From JANNSX01 sp963741525 (lineage in GTDB: Bacteria > Pseudomonadota > Alphaproteobacteria > Rhizobiales > Hyphomicrobiaceae), in assembly GCA_963741525.1 (NCBI GenBank), contig CAVUIW010000020.1, positions 62,001 to 126,000 of the forward strand: a stretch of 64,000 nucleotides of DNA, in the 5' to 3' direction. Position 1 is the stretch's first letter. Every line of letters begins with the position of its first letter. The notes under the pieces were generated by a model that saw only the letters and a program-made list of their open reading frames with translations, did not search any database and was not told the DNA's origin. Made by a program: the position numbers and the translations under genes. Below are positions 42,023-49,679 of this stretch, piece after piece.

Positions 42023-42238
42023 CTACGGCGTCGTGCCGGTGCCCGTCGTGGTACCGGTGCCCGTCGTCGTACCTGTGCCAGTGGTCGTCGTGCCGGACCC
42101 TGTCGTCGTGGTCGAACTCGAGGTCGCCGCCGGCTCGGTCGTCGGCGCCGGGCCGGAGCCCGAGAACATGTTATAGGCGACGACCAGGATAGCCGCGACG
42201 ACCGCGGCGATTAGAATATTGCGTGTGCTCGAATTCAT
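42023..42238 (-). CDS. Small membrane protein with Thr/Gly repeat tail
   Basis: A 71-residue protein: one membrane helix (ILIAAVVAAILVVAYNMFSG) after a short cytoplasmic start, then an outside tail made of TTTGSG and TTTGTG units. At DNA level the tail is a run of 15- to 18-base imperfect repeats (GTGCCGGTGCCCGTCGT type), probably unstable in length. I do not recognise a function; it resembles other short single-pass alphaproteobacterial proteins with low-complexity tails. Ends 4 bases from fmt on the opposite strand. Confidence 0.6.
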   Translation of the reverse strand: MNSSTRNILIAAVVAAILVVAYNMFSGSGPAPTTEPAATSSSTTTTGSGTTTTGTGTTTGTGTTTGTGTTP

Positions 42239-42395
42239 CTGCGTTCTCCAAGTGTTGCGAACCGAATCTCACACCCCAGCATAGCCTAGCACGACTTTGT
42301 CGTCCTTGACCTCGGCCAAAGCGGCGACCTCGCTGCAGCTTAGCCTTGCTCAAGTGGCAGTCCTGATCCGGTGACGGGCGACGCCGAGGTCCGCG

Positions 42396-43340
42396 TCAGG
42401 CCACCGGCTCGCGGCGCGCCAATGTCCGCAACCCCTTGGCAATACGCGCGAAACTCGCTTTCGCCTTGCTGCTCATGAGACGGGCGCGGAGATAGCCGTG
42501 GACCAGACCCGGCTCGTTGATCCAGACCGCCGGAACGCCTGCCGCCCTGAGCCGCCGGACATATTCGTCGCAGTCGTCGCGCAGCGGGTCGACGCCGGCG
42601 GAAATGGCGATGCAGGGGGGCAAGCCGCGATAATCAGTGGCGGCGAGCGGGGCATAGGTCCAGTCGCCCATCGGCGGATCGCCGCCGGCGCGTGCGCGCT
42701 TGTAGAACTCGATGTCCTTGACCGTCAGATGCACGGCCTCGGCGTTCTCCCGATATGAGGCAAGACCGAGCCTGTCGCCACCGAGCCCCGGATAGATCAA
42801 AAGCTGACCGATCGGCGCGATGGCCGAGTCGCGCGCCGCGATCGAAACGGCGGCCGCCAGATTGCCACCGGCGGAATCTCCGGCGGCGACGACGGGCCGG
42901 CCTTCGGCCGCAATCGCCTTCAGCGCCCACAGTGCATCCTCGTAGTGCGCGGGATGGACGTGCTCGGGGGCTAGGCGGTAGTCGACCGAGACGATCACCT
43001 GCCCCGATCCCTCCGCCAGCTCGGCGCAGACGCTGTCATGACTATCGAGATTGCCGACGACGAAGCCGCCACCGTGATAGTAGACGACGGTCGCGGCCCC
43101 CGGACCGCCGGAGGGCGCATAGCGCCGGATCGGGATCGGTCCCGCCGGGCCCGGCACGCTCGACGTCTCGGCCTTCACCCCCTTCGGATAGGGCGGCGCG
43201 AAGGCTTCGCAGAGATCGCGATAGACGCGCCGCTGGCCCGCCATGTCGAGTTCGACGGCGTCCGGCGGATAGAGGCTATCCACCTTCGTCACATAGGCCT
43301 GCATCTCGGCGTCGAGTGTCGCGTTGGCGAAGCTCGTCAT
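42396..43340 (-). CDS. Alpha/beta hydrolase, hormone-sensitive lipase family
   Basis: A 314-residue esterase/lipase. Oxyanion motif YYHGGGFVVGNLDSHD (HGGG), nucleophile elbow GDSAGGNLAAAV (Ser in GDSAG), acid in GVDPLRDDCDEY and His in EPGLVHGYLR. This set places it in family IV (HSL-like) esterases. No signal peptide, so cytoplasmic. An ATG at 43340 is used; an upstream TTG would add four codons. A 45-base palindrome begins 21 bases upstream of the start. Confidence 0.92.
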   Translation of the reverse strand: MTSFANATLDAEMQAYVTKVDSLYPPDAVELDMAGQRRVYRDLCEAFAPPYPKGVKAETSSVPGPAGPIPIRRYAPSGGPGAATVVYYHGGGFVVGNLDSHDSVCAELAEGSGQVIVSVDYRLAPEHVHPAHYEDALWALKAIAAEGRPVVAAGDSAGGNLAAAVSIAARDSAIAPIGQLLIYPGLGGDRLGLASYRENAEAVHLTVKDIEFYKRARAGGDPPMGDWTYAPLAATDYRGLPPCIAISAGVDPLRDDCDEYVRRLRAAGVPAVWINEPGLVHGYLRARLMSSKAKASFARIAKGLRTLARREPVA

Positions 43341-43360
43341 GATCTGCGGCAACCTCTCGA

Positions 43361-43405
43361 TAGAGCACTGTTCGATCTGATCGAATCAGATCGAACAGTG
43401 CTCTA
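43361..43405. repeat. Perfect 45-base palindrome
   Basis: TAGAGCACTGTTCGATCTGA is the start of a 21-base left arm; the right arm is its exact reverse complement, with a 3-base centre CGA at 43382-43384. Such long perfect symmetry indicates a hairpin or cruciform. The outer AGAGCAC/GTGCTCT is shared with the next element and with the array at 53.5 kb. Confidence 0.85.
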
Positions 43406-43420
43406 GGTTGTCAACTTGTC

Positions 43421-43464
43421 GCACTTTCTTTCGACCAACCGGTATCCACTTGGTCGGAAAGTGC
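43421..43464. repeat. Structured repeat with conserved CCGGTATCCAC loop
   Basis: GCACTTTC / GAAAGTGC outer stem (43421-43428, 43457-43464), a 3-base left bulge TTT, inner stem CGACCAA / TTGGTCG (43432-43438, 43450-43456), and an 11-base loop CCGGTATCCAC at 43439-43449. The same loop with different stem bases occurs four times at 53.5-53.7 kb. Confidence 0.8.
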
Positions 43465-43587
43465 TCTGGCTTCGCGAACGATGAGGACACTCGCAGTAGC
43501 ATATGCCTCGTGCGGCGTCATGTTCGGAAGTCCGCCAACTGAGCCTACCGCAGCCTCGAAGCGGCCTTCCGAACCGCCGCACGAGCA

Positions 43588-44526
43588 TCAGATTCTCGAG
43601 CGCTTCCACAGTCCGGTCGCGATCAGAACATGGCCGACGACGGCCGCGATCACAATGAGGCCCCCGAGGATCGCCGCCCGGCCGGGATTTTCCGAGAAGA
43701 CGACCCAGACCCAGAACGGCCCGAGCACAGCTTCCAGCGTATAGATGAGCGCGGTGTGGGCGGATGGGATGTAGCGCGCGCCGATCGTGTAGGCGAGCTG
43801 CCCAACGGACTGCTGGCAGAGCGAGAAAAGGAACAGCAGCCCCATGTCGGGCCAGCCGACCTCGAAGGGGGCAGCTGGCTGTCCCATGGCATTCGATAGA
43901 ACCAGGGCCACGACCATCACGAACAGTGCCGAGAGGCTGGACGCTGGCAGCATCGGGATCGTCCGGTACTTGCGCACGATCACCGGCCCGACGGTCGCGA
44001 GCACCGTCATGCCGACAGCGAGAATGTCGCCGCGGATGTCGCCCTGGCCCGTCGAGCCGGCAACCGTCAGCACGACGCCCGAGAGGGCGAAGGTCGCCGC
44101 AATGAGCGTTGTCGTGCCCGGCCGCTCGCGCGAGACGAGATAGGCGAGCGCCGCCGCGACGAAGGGCGCGGTTGCGTAGATGATCGAGTTGTTGGCGACC
44201 GTCGTCAGGCTGATCGATGTGAGGAAGCAGGTCATGGCCAGCGCCGATGAGCAGGCCATGACGAGGCCGGGCTTGCCGACCGCATGGTAGGCACGAAAGA
44301 CGCCCCGGCCTTCGCGCGCGCACAGCACCAGAAACAGGATGCAGGCCGAGAACGCGCCGCGCCAGAACAGCACGTTCCACACGCTCGTATCGATCGCGCG
44401 CATGAACACGCCGCCGAGCGAGAAGGCGACCGCCGAGACGAAGACGAGCGTTACGCCGTAGGTGTAATGGGAGGGGTCGTCGGGCACAGGTGCAGCCGCA
44501 CTCCGCGCTGGCTCCGCTTCTGTCAT
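43588..44526 (-). CDS. DMT/EamA family transporter
   Basis: A 312-residue membrane protein with ten predicted helices. EamA features: VTLVFVSAVAFSLGGVFMRA, TSISLTTVANNSIIYATAPF, GARYIPSAHTALIYTLEAVL and PFWVWVVFSENPGR. The acidic N-terminal tail (MTEAEPARSAAAPVPDDPSH) is variable. Substrate unknown. It is the third DMT exporter in the window, after 9766-10659 and 24002-24883, and lies downstream of an FAD oxidoreductase gene. Confidence 0.9.
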   Translation of the reverse strand: MTEAEPARSAAAPVPDDPSHYTYGVTLVFVSAVAFSLGGVFMRAIDTSVWNVLFWRGAFSACILFLVLCAREGRGVFRAYHAVGKPGLVMACSSALAMTCFLTSISLTTVANNSIIYATAPFVAAALAYLVSRERPGTTTLIAATFALSGVVLTVAGSTGQGDIRGDILAVGMTVLATVGPVIVRKYRTIPMLPASSLSALFVMVVALVLSNAMGQPAAPFEVGWPDMGLLFLFSLCQQSVGQLAYTIGARYIPSAHTALIYTLEAVLGPFWVWVVFSENPGRAAILGGLIVIAAVVGHVLIATGLWKRSRI

Positions 44527-44558
44527 GAGACGCCTCGGATGCCGATCCCGGAATGCCC

Positions 44559-45707
44559 TCAGTGCTTCGCCTTCTCCAGCCCCTTGCGTCCGGGCGCCAT
44601 CGCCTCGACGTTGACGCCGAAATTGGTGAGCGCCTTCGGCAGCGGCTTCTTCTGAATGAGCGTCGCGGCCAGCATCGCGGCACCCGCCGAACTCTGGATG
44701 CCATAGCCGCCCTGCGCCGCGAGCCAGAAGAAGCCCTCAGCGTCGGGCGCGTAGCCGACCACCAGCTCCTTGTCCGCGACGAAGCTCCTGAGGCCCGCCC
44801 AGGTTCGCTCAGGCCGGCGCACCTCGATGGTCGTCGCCTGCATGAAGCGATCGATGCCGATGGCGACATCCATCTCGTCGGGCTGGATGTCCTGCGGCTC
44901 GACCGGCGTCTCGTCGGCAGGGGAGACCATGAGCTTAGCACCCTCGGTCTTGAAGTACCACGTCGACTTGAGATCGCCGACACAGGGCCAACCGATGGGG
45001 GACATGCCGGACGGCAGCGGTACGATGATGCCCGTTCGGCGCTTCGGGACGAGGCCGATTTTCTTCACGCCTGCCATGCCGGCCACGACATCAGCCCACG
45101 CGCCAGCCGCATTCACAACGGCGGGCGCCGAGAACTCACCGGCCTTCGTCGAAACGGTCCATGAACCGCCCGCACGTTTCAGTCCAGTCACCTCGGCTTT
45201 GCAAACCAGCGTGCCGCCCGCGCGCTTCACCTGCTTCAGTCGCGCATGATGAATGCCGGCGGCGTCCATGGCGAGCGCGCTCACATCGAACACGCCGCCC
45301 AGCAGCCCCTCCAGCTTCAGGATCGGCGCGTGCTTCACGCAATCGGCGGGCGAGAGCACCTCGACCTTCGAGCCCGTGAACTCGGCCTCGGAGACGGCGC
45401 CCTTGATGAGCTCGTCCTCGCCCTCGTAGCCGAGCAAGATCACGCCCGAAGGCGTCATCAGGGGATGCTGCGCGAGCCCCTCCGGCGGCGACAGGAACCA
45501 TTGCCGTCCGGCGCGCGTCAGCCGGCGGATCTGCTCGGGTCCATAGGTCTCGATGTAAAGGGCGGCCGAGCGGCCCGTCGAATGGTAGCCCGGCTGATCC
45601 TCGCGCTCGAGGAGCACGACCTTGGCGCCGTCCTTTGCGATCTCGGCGGCAACGGAAGCTCCGGCGATACCGGCGCCGATGACGATGATGTCTGCGGTGG
45701 TGGGCAT
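44559..45707 (-). CDS. FAD-dependent oxidoreductase (DAO/glycine oxidase family)
   Basis: A 382-residue flavoenzyme of the D-amino-acid oxidase fold. FAD motif DIIVIGAGIAGASVAAEIA (residues 5-23), HSTGRSAALYIETYG, substrate-region GVFDVSALAMDAAGI and C-terminal ADKELVVGYAPDAEGFFWLA with the second FAD contact. Members include glycine, sarcosine and dimethylglycine oxidases, so with carnitine/betaine genes in the window it is a candidate for oxidative demethylation of dimethylglycine or sarcosine; no tetrahydrofolate domain is present. The spacing to the DMT gene (32 bases) suggests one operon. Confidence 0.9.
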   Translation of the reverse strand: MPTTADIIVIGAGIAGASVAAEIAKDGAKVVLLEREDQPGYHSTGRSAALYIETYGPEQIRRLTRAGRQWFLSPPEGLAQHPLMTPSGVILLGYEGEDELIKGAVSEAEFTGSKVEVLSPADCVKHAPILKLEGLLGGVFDVSALAMDAAGIHHARLKQVKRAGGTLVCKAEVTGLKRAGGSWTVSTKAGEFSAPAVVNAAGAWADVVAGMAGVKKIGLVPKRRTGIIVPLPSGMSPIGWPCVGDLKSTWYFKTEGAKLMVSPADETPVEPQDIQPDEMDVAIGIDRFMQATTIEVRRPERTWAGLRSFVADKELVVGYAPDAEGFFWLAAQGGYGIQSSAGAAMLAATLIQKKPLPKALTNFGVNVEAMAPGRKGLEKAKH

Positions 45708-45841
45708 AGGGGGACCTATCCTAACTCAAGGGTGTCGATGGCGAAACTACACTCAGCCCGTACCCGAGTGAAACCCGCGCGGAGGCAGAGGAGGCCTGCA
45801 ATGATGGGAGATGACGATGCGAGATCGATCGGACGGCCATG

Positions 45842-45920
45842 GTGGGGCGACCGGCGGTCGCCCGCTCTTCGATTTTTCCGTGTGGCAGGCCGGACGACCG
45901 CGGGTCGCCCCTACAATTGC
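45842..45920. repeat. Small element with terminal inverted repeats
   Basis: Left end GGTGGGGCGACCGGCGGTCG, right end the near reverse complement (CGACCGCGGGTCGCCCCTAC). Each end is itself palindromic (GGGCGACC-GGC-GGTCGCCC). The whole is about 80 bases, non-coding, in the gap between the oxidoreductase and the exported protein gene. I recall similar GGGGCGACC elements in Rhizobiales genomes. Confidence 0.55.
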
Positions 45921-45933
45921 GCGTCCGTTGAAA

Positions 45934-46386
45934 TCAACTCACCGCCTGATCCGGGCAAGTCGAAACCGCATTTTTGCGCCAGCCGCGCGCATACCAGTTC
46001 TGCCGATCCTCGATGCCGCGCGACATCCTCGGCTGGTCGATACCCACGCCGGCCACATAGAAATAGTAGCAGTTGGCCGACATCTGCCGGACGAGGTAGC
46101 AGCCGCCCTCGATAACGCCGCGATAGAAGGTGCAAAAGAGTTCGCCGTCGGCGTGCCAATCGCCCGCCCAGTGCGCGTTGTGCGCGTCGTAATCGAGCGA
46201 ACCATCGGTGTGATAGGCTTCGCGCCATTTGACGCCGTCGACAAACTCGCCTTCGAAAGTGGTTCCGGACACGAGATCGCGGATCTCGGTTTCACCGAAG
46301 AAGCCATCCGGCTCGACAGCAGACGCGGTGCTCCCATGCCAAATGGCGAGAGCCGACGCCAACACGAGTACCCGCAACGCACGCAT
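45934..46386 (-). CDS. Exported hypothetical protein
   Basis: A 150-residue protein with a signal peptide (MRALRVLVLASALAIWHG, cleavage near ASA-V). The mature domain is rich in aromatic residues and Gly: FFGETEIRDLVSGTTFEGEF, VKWREAYHTDGSLDY, GDWHADGELFCTFYRGVIEG, GCYLVRQMSANCYYFYVAG, with three Cys. Repeated G-x-W/E-x-Y-H-x-D-G turns recall MORN-like or small beta-barrel repeats. I do not know the family and cannot give a function. The divergent side is dapF, 44 bases upstream on the same strand. Confidence 0.65.
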   Translation of the reverse strand: MRALRVLVLASALAIWHGSTASAVEPDGFFGETEIRDLVSGTTFEGEFVDGVKWREAYHTDGSLDYDAHNAHWAGDWHADGELFCTFYRGVIEGGCYLVRQMSANCYYFYVAGVGIDQPRMSRGIEDRQNWYARGWRKNAVSTCPDQAVS

Positions 46387-46430
46387 GACGATCTCCGATC
46401 CGTCCTCTTGCTGGTGAGCTACACCGGAAT

Positions 46431-47285
46431 CTAGGCGGCTTCGAGAATGGCCGCATCGAGCTCATGCGTGGCCTCGAATTCGACAGGGCCGGTCATCATG
46501 ATGTGGTCGTCCTCGCGCCAGAAGATGTCCAGCTCGCCGCCGCCGGGCGGCAGGATCTTCACGCGCCGGCCGGTGAGGCCTTTGCGGGCGGCCGCGACCG
46601 CAGTGGCGCAGGACGAAGAGCCGCTCGCCCTGGTGAGACCGGCGCCACGCTCCCAGGTCTTGACCGCGATGGTGTCGGGACCGACCACGTGAGCCATGGT
46701 GATATTCGCCCGCTCCGGGAACAGCCGGTGATACTCCAGCATCGGCCCGACCTTGCCCAAGTCGACGATATTGAGCCGGTCGACCCAGAAGATGCAGTGC
46801 GGATTGCCGACATTGACGACGGACGGCGAATGCAGCAGCGGCTTGTCGATCGGCCCGACCTGCAGCTCGATCTGCTTCGTGTCGTGGAACGCCTCGACGA
46901 GCGGGATGTCCTGCCAGGCGAACCGGGGTTTCCCCATGTCGACGGTCACCCGGCCATCAGGCTCGACATTGCAATTGAGGATGCCCGCGACCGTCTCCAG
47001 CGTCATCTGCGATTTACCCGTCAGCCCCTTGAGATAGACCGCCACACAGCGCGTGCCGTTGCCGCAGGCCTCCGCCTCGCTGCCGTCGGTGTTGAAGATC
47101 GTCATGTACGAGAGAGTGCCCGCCGATTTCGGGTCGCGCAAAACCATCATCTGATCGAAGCGAAGGCCCGGCATGGCGGCGACGCGGGCCGCACCGGTCC
47201 CGCGGACGTTCGTCGGCTTACCACGCACATCGACAACCAGGATCTCGTTGCCGAGACCGTTCATCTTAAGGACCGGAATGGTCAT
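46431..47285 (-). CDS. dapF: Diaminopimelate epimerase, one catalytic Cys replaced
   Basis: Converts LL- to meso-diaminopimelate for lysine and peptidoglycan. 284 residues; start MTIPVLKMNGLGNEILVVDV is typical of rhizobial DapF. First catalytic cysteine is present (EACGNGTRC, Cys74). In the second, the family reads A-C-G-x-x-x-C-A, but here it is TRASGSSSCATAV, so the base that should be Cys at position 222 is Ser (AGC, one change from TGC); Cys226 is the non-catalytic one. This could be error, reduced activity, or a divergent isomerase. All else, including GNPHCIFWVD and ERGAGLT, is normal. The ATG at 47285 is preferred to 47303. Confidence 0.9.
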   Translation of the reverse strand: MTIPVLKMNGLGNEILVVDVRGKPTNVRGTGAARVAAMPGLRFDQMMVLRDPKSAGTLSYMTIFNTDGSEAEACGNGTRCVAVYLKGLTGKSQMTLETVAGILNCNVEPDGRVTVDMGKPRFAWQDIPLVEAFHDTKQIELQVGPIDKPLLHSPSVVNVGNPHCIFWVDRLNIVDLGKVGPMLEYHRLFPERANITMAHVVGPDTIAVKTWERGAGLTRASGSSSCATAVAAARKGLTGRRVKILPPGGGELDIFWREDDHIMMTGPVEFEATHELDAAILEAA

Positions 47286-47466
47286 GGGCCCGCCTGAAAG
47301 CATCGAATCTGGACGCTACCGCCCCAATATGGGGCTTCCGACCCGTGGATGCCAAGGCCTTGAGCCCAAGCCGATCGTTGTGGGGGTGGCACAGGGACTG
47401 CACCTGAAGCCTGGACGAGACCTTGAGTGCACCGCTCCAAGCTGGTGCCAACGACGCGGGATTTGC

Positions 47467-48408
47467 ATGACAGAGATCATCACCAACTGGGAGCCTCGCC
47501 ATGCGGCGCTCTTCGGTCAGCATACGCTGCACTTGCGGCACCGGGCGAGCCAGTCCGGCCTCTTCACCGACGATGCGCTCGCTCGCCTGATCGAGCGCTC
47601 GCCGCGCGCGGCCTACCACGTCAACACCATGGACAACCGGGCGCACAATCCGCGCTCGCGGCGCGAAGGCGAAATCCAGGGACTGCCGGGTAAAGATGCG
47701 CTCGAGGCCGTCCGCACCGGCAATCTGTGGATCAATATTCAGCGGCCCGGCGAGACCGATCCGGCCTATCAGGAGCTGCTCGACGGGCTCTATGCCGAGT
47801 TCGAGGACCGCGTTCCCGGCCTGAAAACCTACAAGCAGAAGATGACCATCCTCATCTCCTCGCCGAAGGTGACCGTCTACTACCACTGCGATGTGCCGGG
47901 GCAGACGCTCTGGCAGGTGCGCGGCGAGAAGCGGGTTTACGTTTACCCGAACACCGGGCCGTTCCTGACCCAGCAGGCCATGGAGAAGATCGTGCTCAAC
48001 GAGGCGCACGAGACCGACATGCCCTATCAGACCTGGTTCGACGACTATGCGCAGGCGATCGATCTGAAGCCAGGCGAGATGCTGCACTGGCCGCTCAACT
48101 GTCCGCACCGCGTCGTCAATGCCGATTGCCTCAACGTGTCCTTCACGACCGAGCATTGGACGGACGAGCTGCGCAACACCTATGCGGTCAACTTCGCCAA
48201 CGGCATGCTCCGCAAGACTCTTGGTCTGAAGAAACTCTCGCGCGCGACGAGCGGGCCGGCCTTCCTCGGTAAGCTTGCGCTCGCCGGCGCCGTCAAGGCC
48301 GCGGGGTTACAGAAGAAGCGGGAGATGGCCTTCAAGATCGATTTCGCCGTCGACCCCCGCGCGGCCGGAGGCTTCCGCGATATCGCGGCCTACGGATTGC
48401 GCAAGTAG
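47467..48408 (+). CDS. Cupin-like JmjC-type protein
   Basis: A 313-residue protein with the cupin-8/JmjC fold. Candidate Fe(II) ligands His140 and Asp142 (VTVYYHCDVPGQTLWQVRGE) and His214 (HWPLNCPHRVVNAD) form the 2-His-1-carboxylate triad; VRGEKRVYVYPNTGPFLT follows as in 2-oxoglutarate-dependent hydroxylases. The substrate is unknown. Starts 182 bases from dapF in divergent orientation, and an acetyltransferase gene follows after 10 bases, so both probably act in one modification pathway. Confidence 0.83.
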   Translation: MTEIITNWEPRHAALFGQHTLHLRHRASQSGLFTDDALARLIERSPRAAYHVNTMDNRAHNPRSRREGEIQGLPGKDALEAVRTGNLWINIQRPGETDPAYQELLDGLYAEFEDRVPGLKTYKQKMTILISSPKVTVYYHCDVPGQTLWQVRGEKRVYVYPNTGPFLTQQAMEKIVLNEAHETDMPYQTWFDDYAQAIDLKPGEMLHWPLNCPHRVVNADCLNVSFTTEHWTDELRNTYAVNFANGMLRKTLGLKKLSRATSGPAFLGKLALAGAVKAAGLQKKREMAFKIDFAVDPRAAGGFRDIAAYGLRK

Positions 48409-48418
48409 GACAACGGAT

Positions 48419-49633
48419 ATGACGCTGCTCGATGTTCAGCCCATCGCCGGAGCGACCGCCTTGCGATCGCCCTTGGCGCATGCGCGCGCGGCAGACGAGC
48501 CGATCGAGGTCATTGCTGTCGCCGATCGTGGGGGCTTCGAGCGTCTCGCTGCGGCGTGGCAAGCCATCGAGGGCGCAACGCCTGAACCAACCTTCTTCCA
48601 AAGTTTGGATTGGTGCCGGCTCATCTTTGATCTGGAGGCGTCGCGCGCCGCCCCGGAGTTGTCGCCGCTCGTGCTGGTTGCGAGCGAAGCGGGCCGTATC
48701 GTCGGCCTGTTGCCCCTGAAGCGCATGCACACAGCCGCCGCATCGGTCCTCACTGGCCTCGGTGAGCCCTTCCAGCAATACACCGACCTGATCGTGGCCC
48801 CCGGCGCCGACGCGAGGAAGGTGCTCGCCGCCATGCTGCGATCCAAGGCCGTCGGCCGCGACACGGACGCCATCGAGCTCCGGAAGGTCCGCGGCGACAG
48901 CACATTGTTCGCGGCCCTCGGCGACAGGACGAAAACCCTTCAGCCGGTCGATGCCGCGCCCTTCGTCGATTTGCGTACCCACCTCGACTTCGCGAGCTAC
49001 CACCAGACCGTCAACGCCAAGTCGCGCAAGAACATGCGCAACCAGCGCAACCGGCTCATGCGCGACGCGCCGCTGACGGCTCACGTCTACACGACGCCCG
49101 CCGAGATCGGCAACTTGATCCGCTCCTCGTTCGAGGGCCGCCTCGGCTGGCTCGAGCGCGAAGGCCTTTCCTCGCGCGCGTTTCGCGATCCCGATTTCGG
49201 CCGCTTCGTCGCTCGGTTCGCCGATGCGCAAGACACCGGCATCGAGATACTCGCGGTTGCCCTCCGGCACGGCGGCAAGCCGATCGCCGAGCAGTGGGGC
49301 TTCGTGCACAAGGGCCGCTACTACGCCTATGTCGCCTCGTGGGACCCCGGCTACGAAGAGGCGAGCCCCGGCAAGCTCATCATGGAGGAGGTGCTGCGCG
49401 CCTGCCATGCGCGCGGTGTCGAGATCGCCGACTTCCTGATGCCGGCCGCCCGCTACAAGCTCACCTGGGCGGAAGCGGCCACGCCCGTCTACGACATCGT
49501 GCTACCGCTCACTTTGCGCGGGCGCCTCACCGCCAGACTCTGGACCGGGTGGCTCAGGCCGCTCGCGAAACGGGCGGTGCTGGCATTGCCGGTGTGTCTG
49601 CGGACGATATTGATGGGGGCGGTGAGCGTTTGA
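48419..49633 (+). CDS. CelD/BioF2-type GNAT acetyltransferase
   Basis: A 404-residue protein with the GNAT-6 (BioF2/CelD-like) layout: two acetyltransferase folds, with the second between about 195 and 350. Markers: PTFFQSLDWCRLIFDLEASR, KSRKNMRNQRNRLMRDAPLT (the usual basic link), AEQWGFVHKGRYYAYVASWD and ASPGKLIMEEVLRACHARGV. Relatives modify sugars or peptidoglycan-like acceptors in capsule and cellulose gene sets. Coupled to the JmjC-type gene. Convergent with the TAXI/SBP gene 46 bases away. Confidence 0.83.
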   Translation: MTLLDVQPIAGATALRSPLAHARAADEPIEVIAVADRGGFERLAAAWQAIEGATPEPTFFQSLDWCRLIFDLEASRAAPELSPLVLVASEAGRIVGLLPLKRMHTAAASVLTGLGEPFQQYTDLIVAPGADARKVLAAMLRSKAVGRDTDAIELRKVRGDSTLFAALGDRTKTLQPVDAAPFVDLRTHLDFASYHQTVNAKSRKNMRNQRNRLMRDAPLTAHVYTTPAEIGNLIRSSFEGRLGWLEREGLSSRAFRDPDFGRFVARFADAQDTGIEILAVALRHGGKPIAEQWGFVHKGRYYAYVASWDPGYEEASPGKLIMEEVLRACHARGVEIADFLMPAARYKLTWAEAATPVYDIVLPLTLRGRLTARLWTGWLRPLAKRAVLALPVCLRTILMGAVSV

Positions 49634-49679
49634 GCCCACTCTTGCCGCCTACCGATAGTCAGATTTCCCGAGCCAGCGA

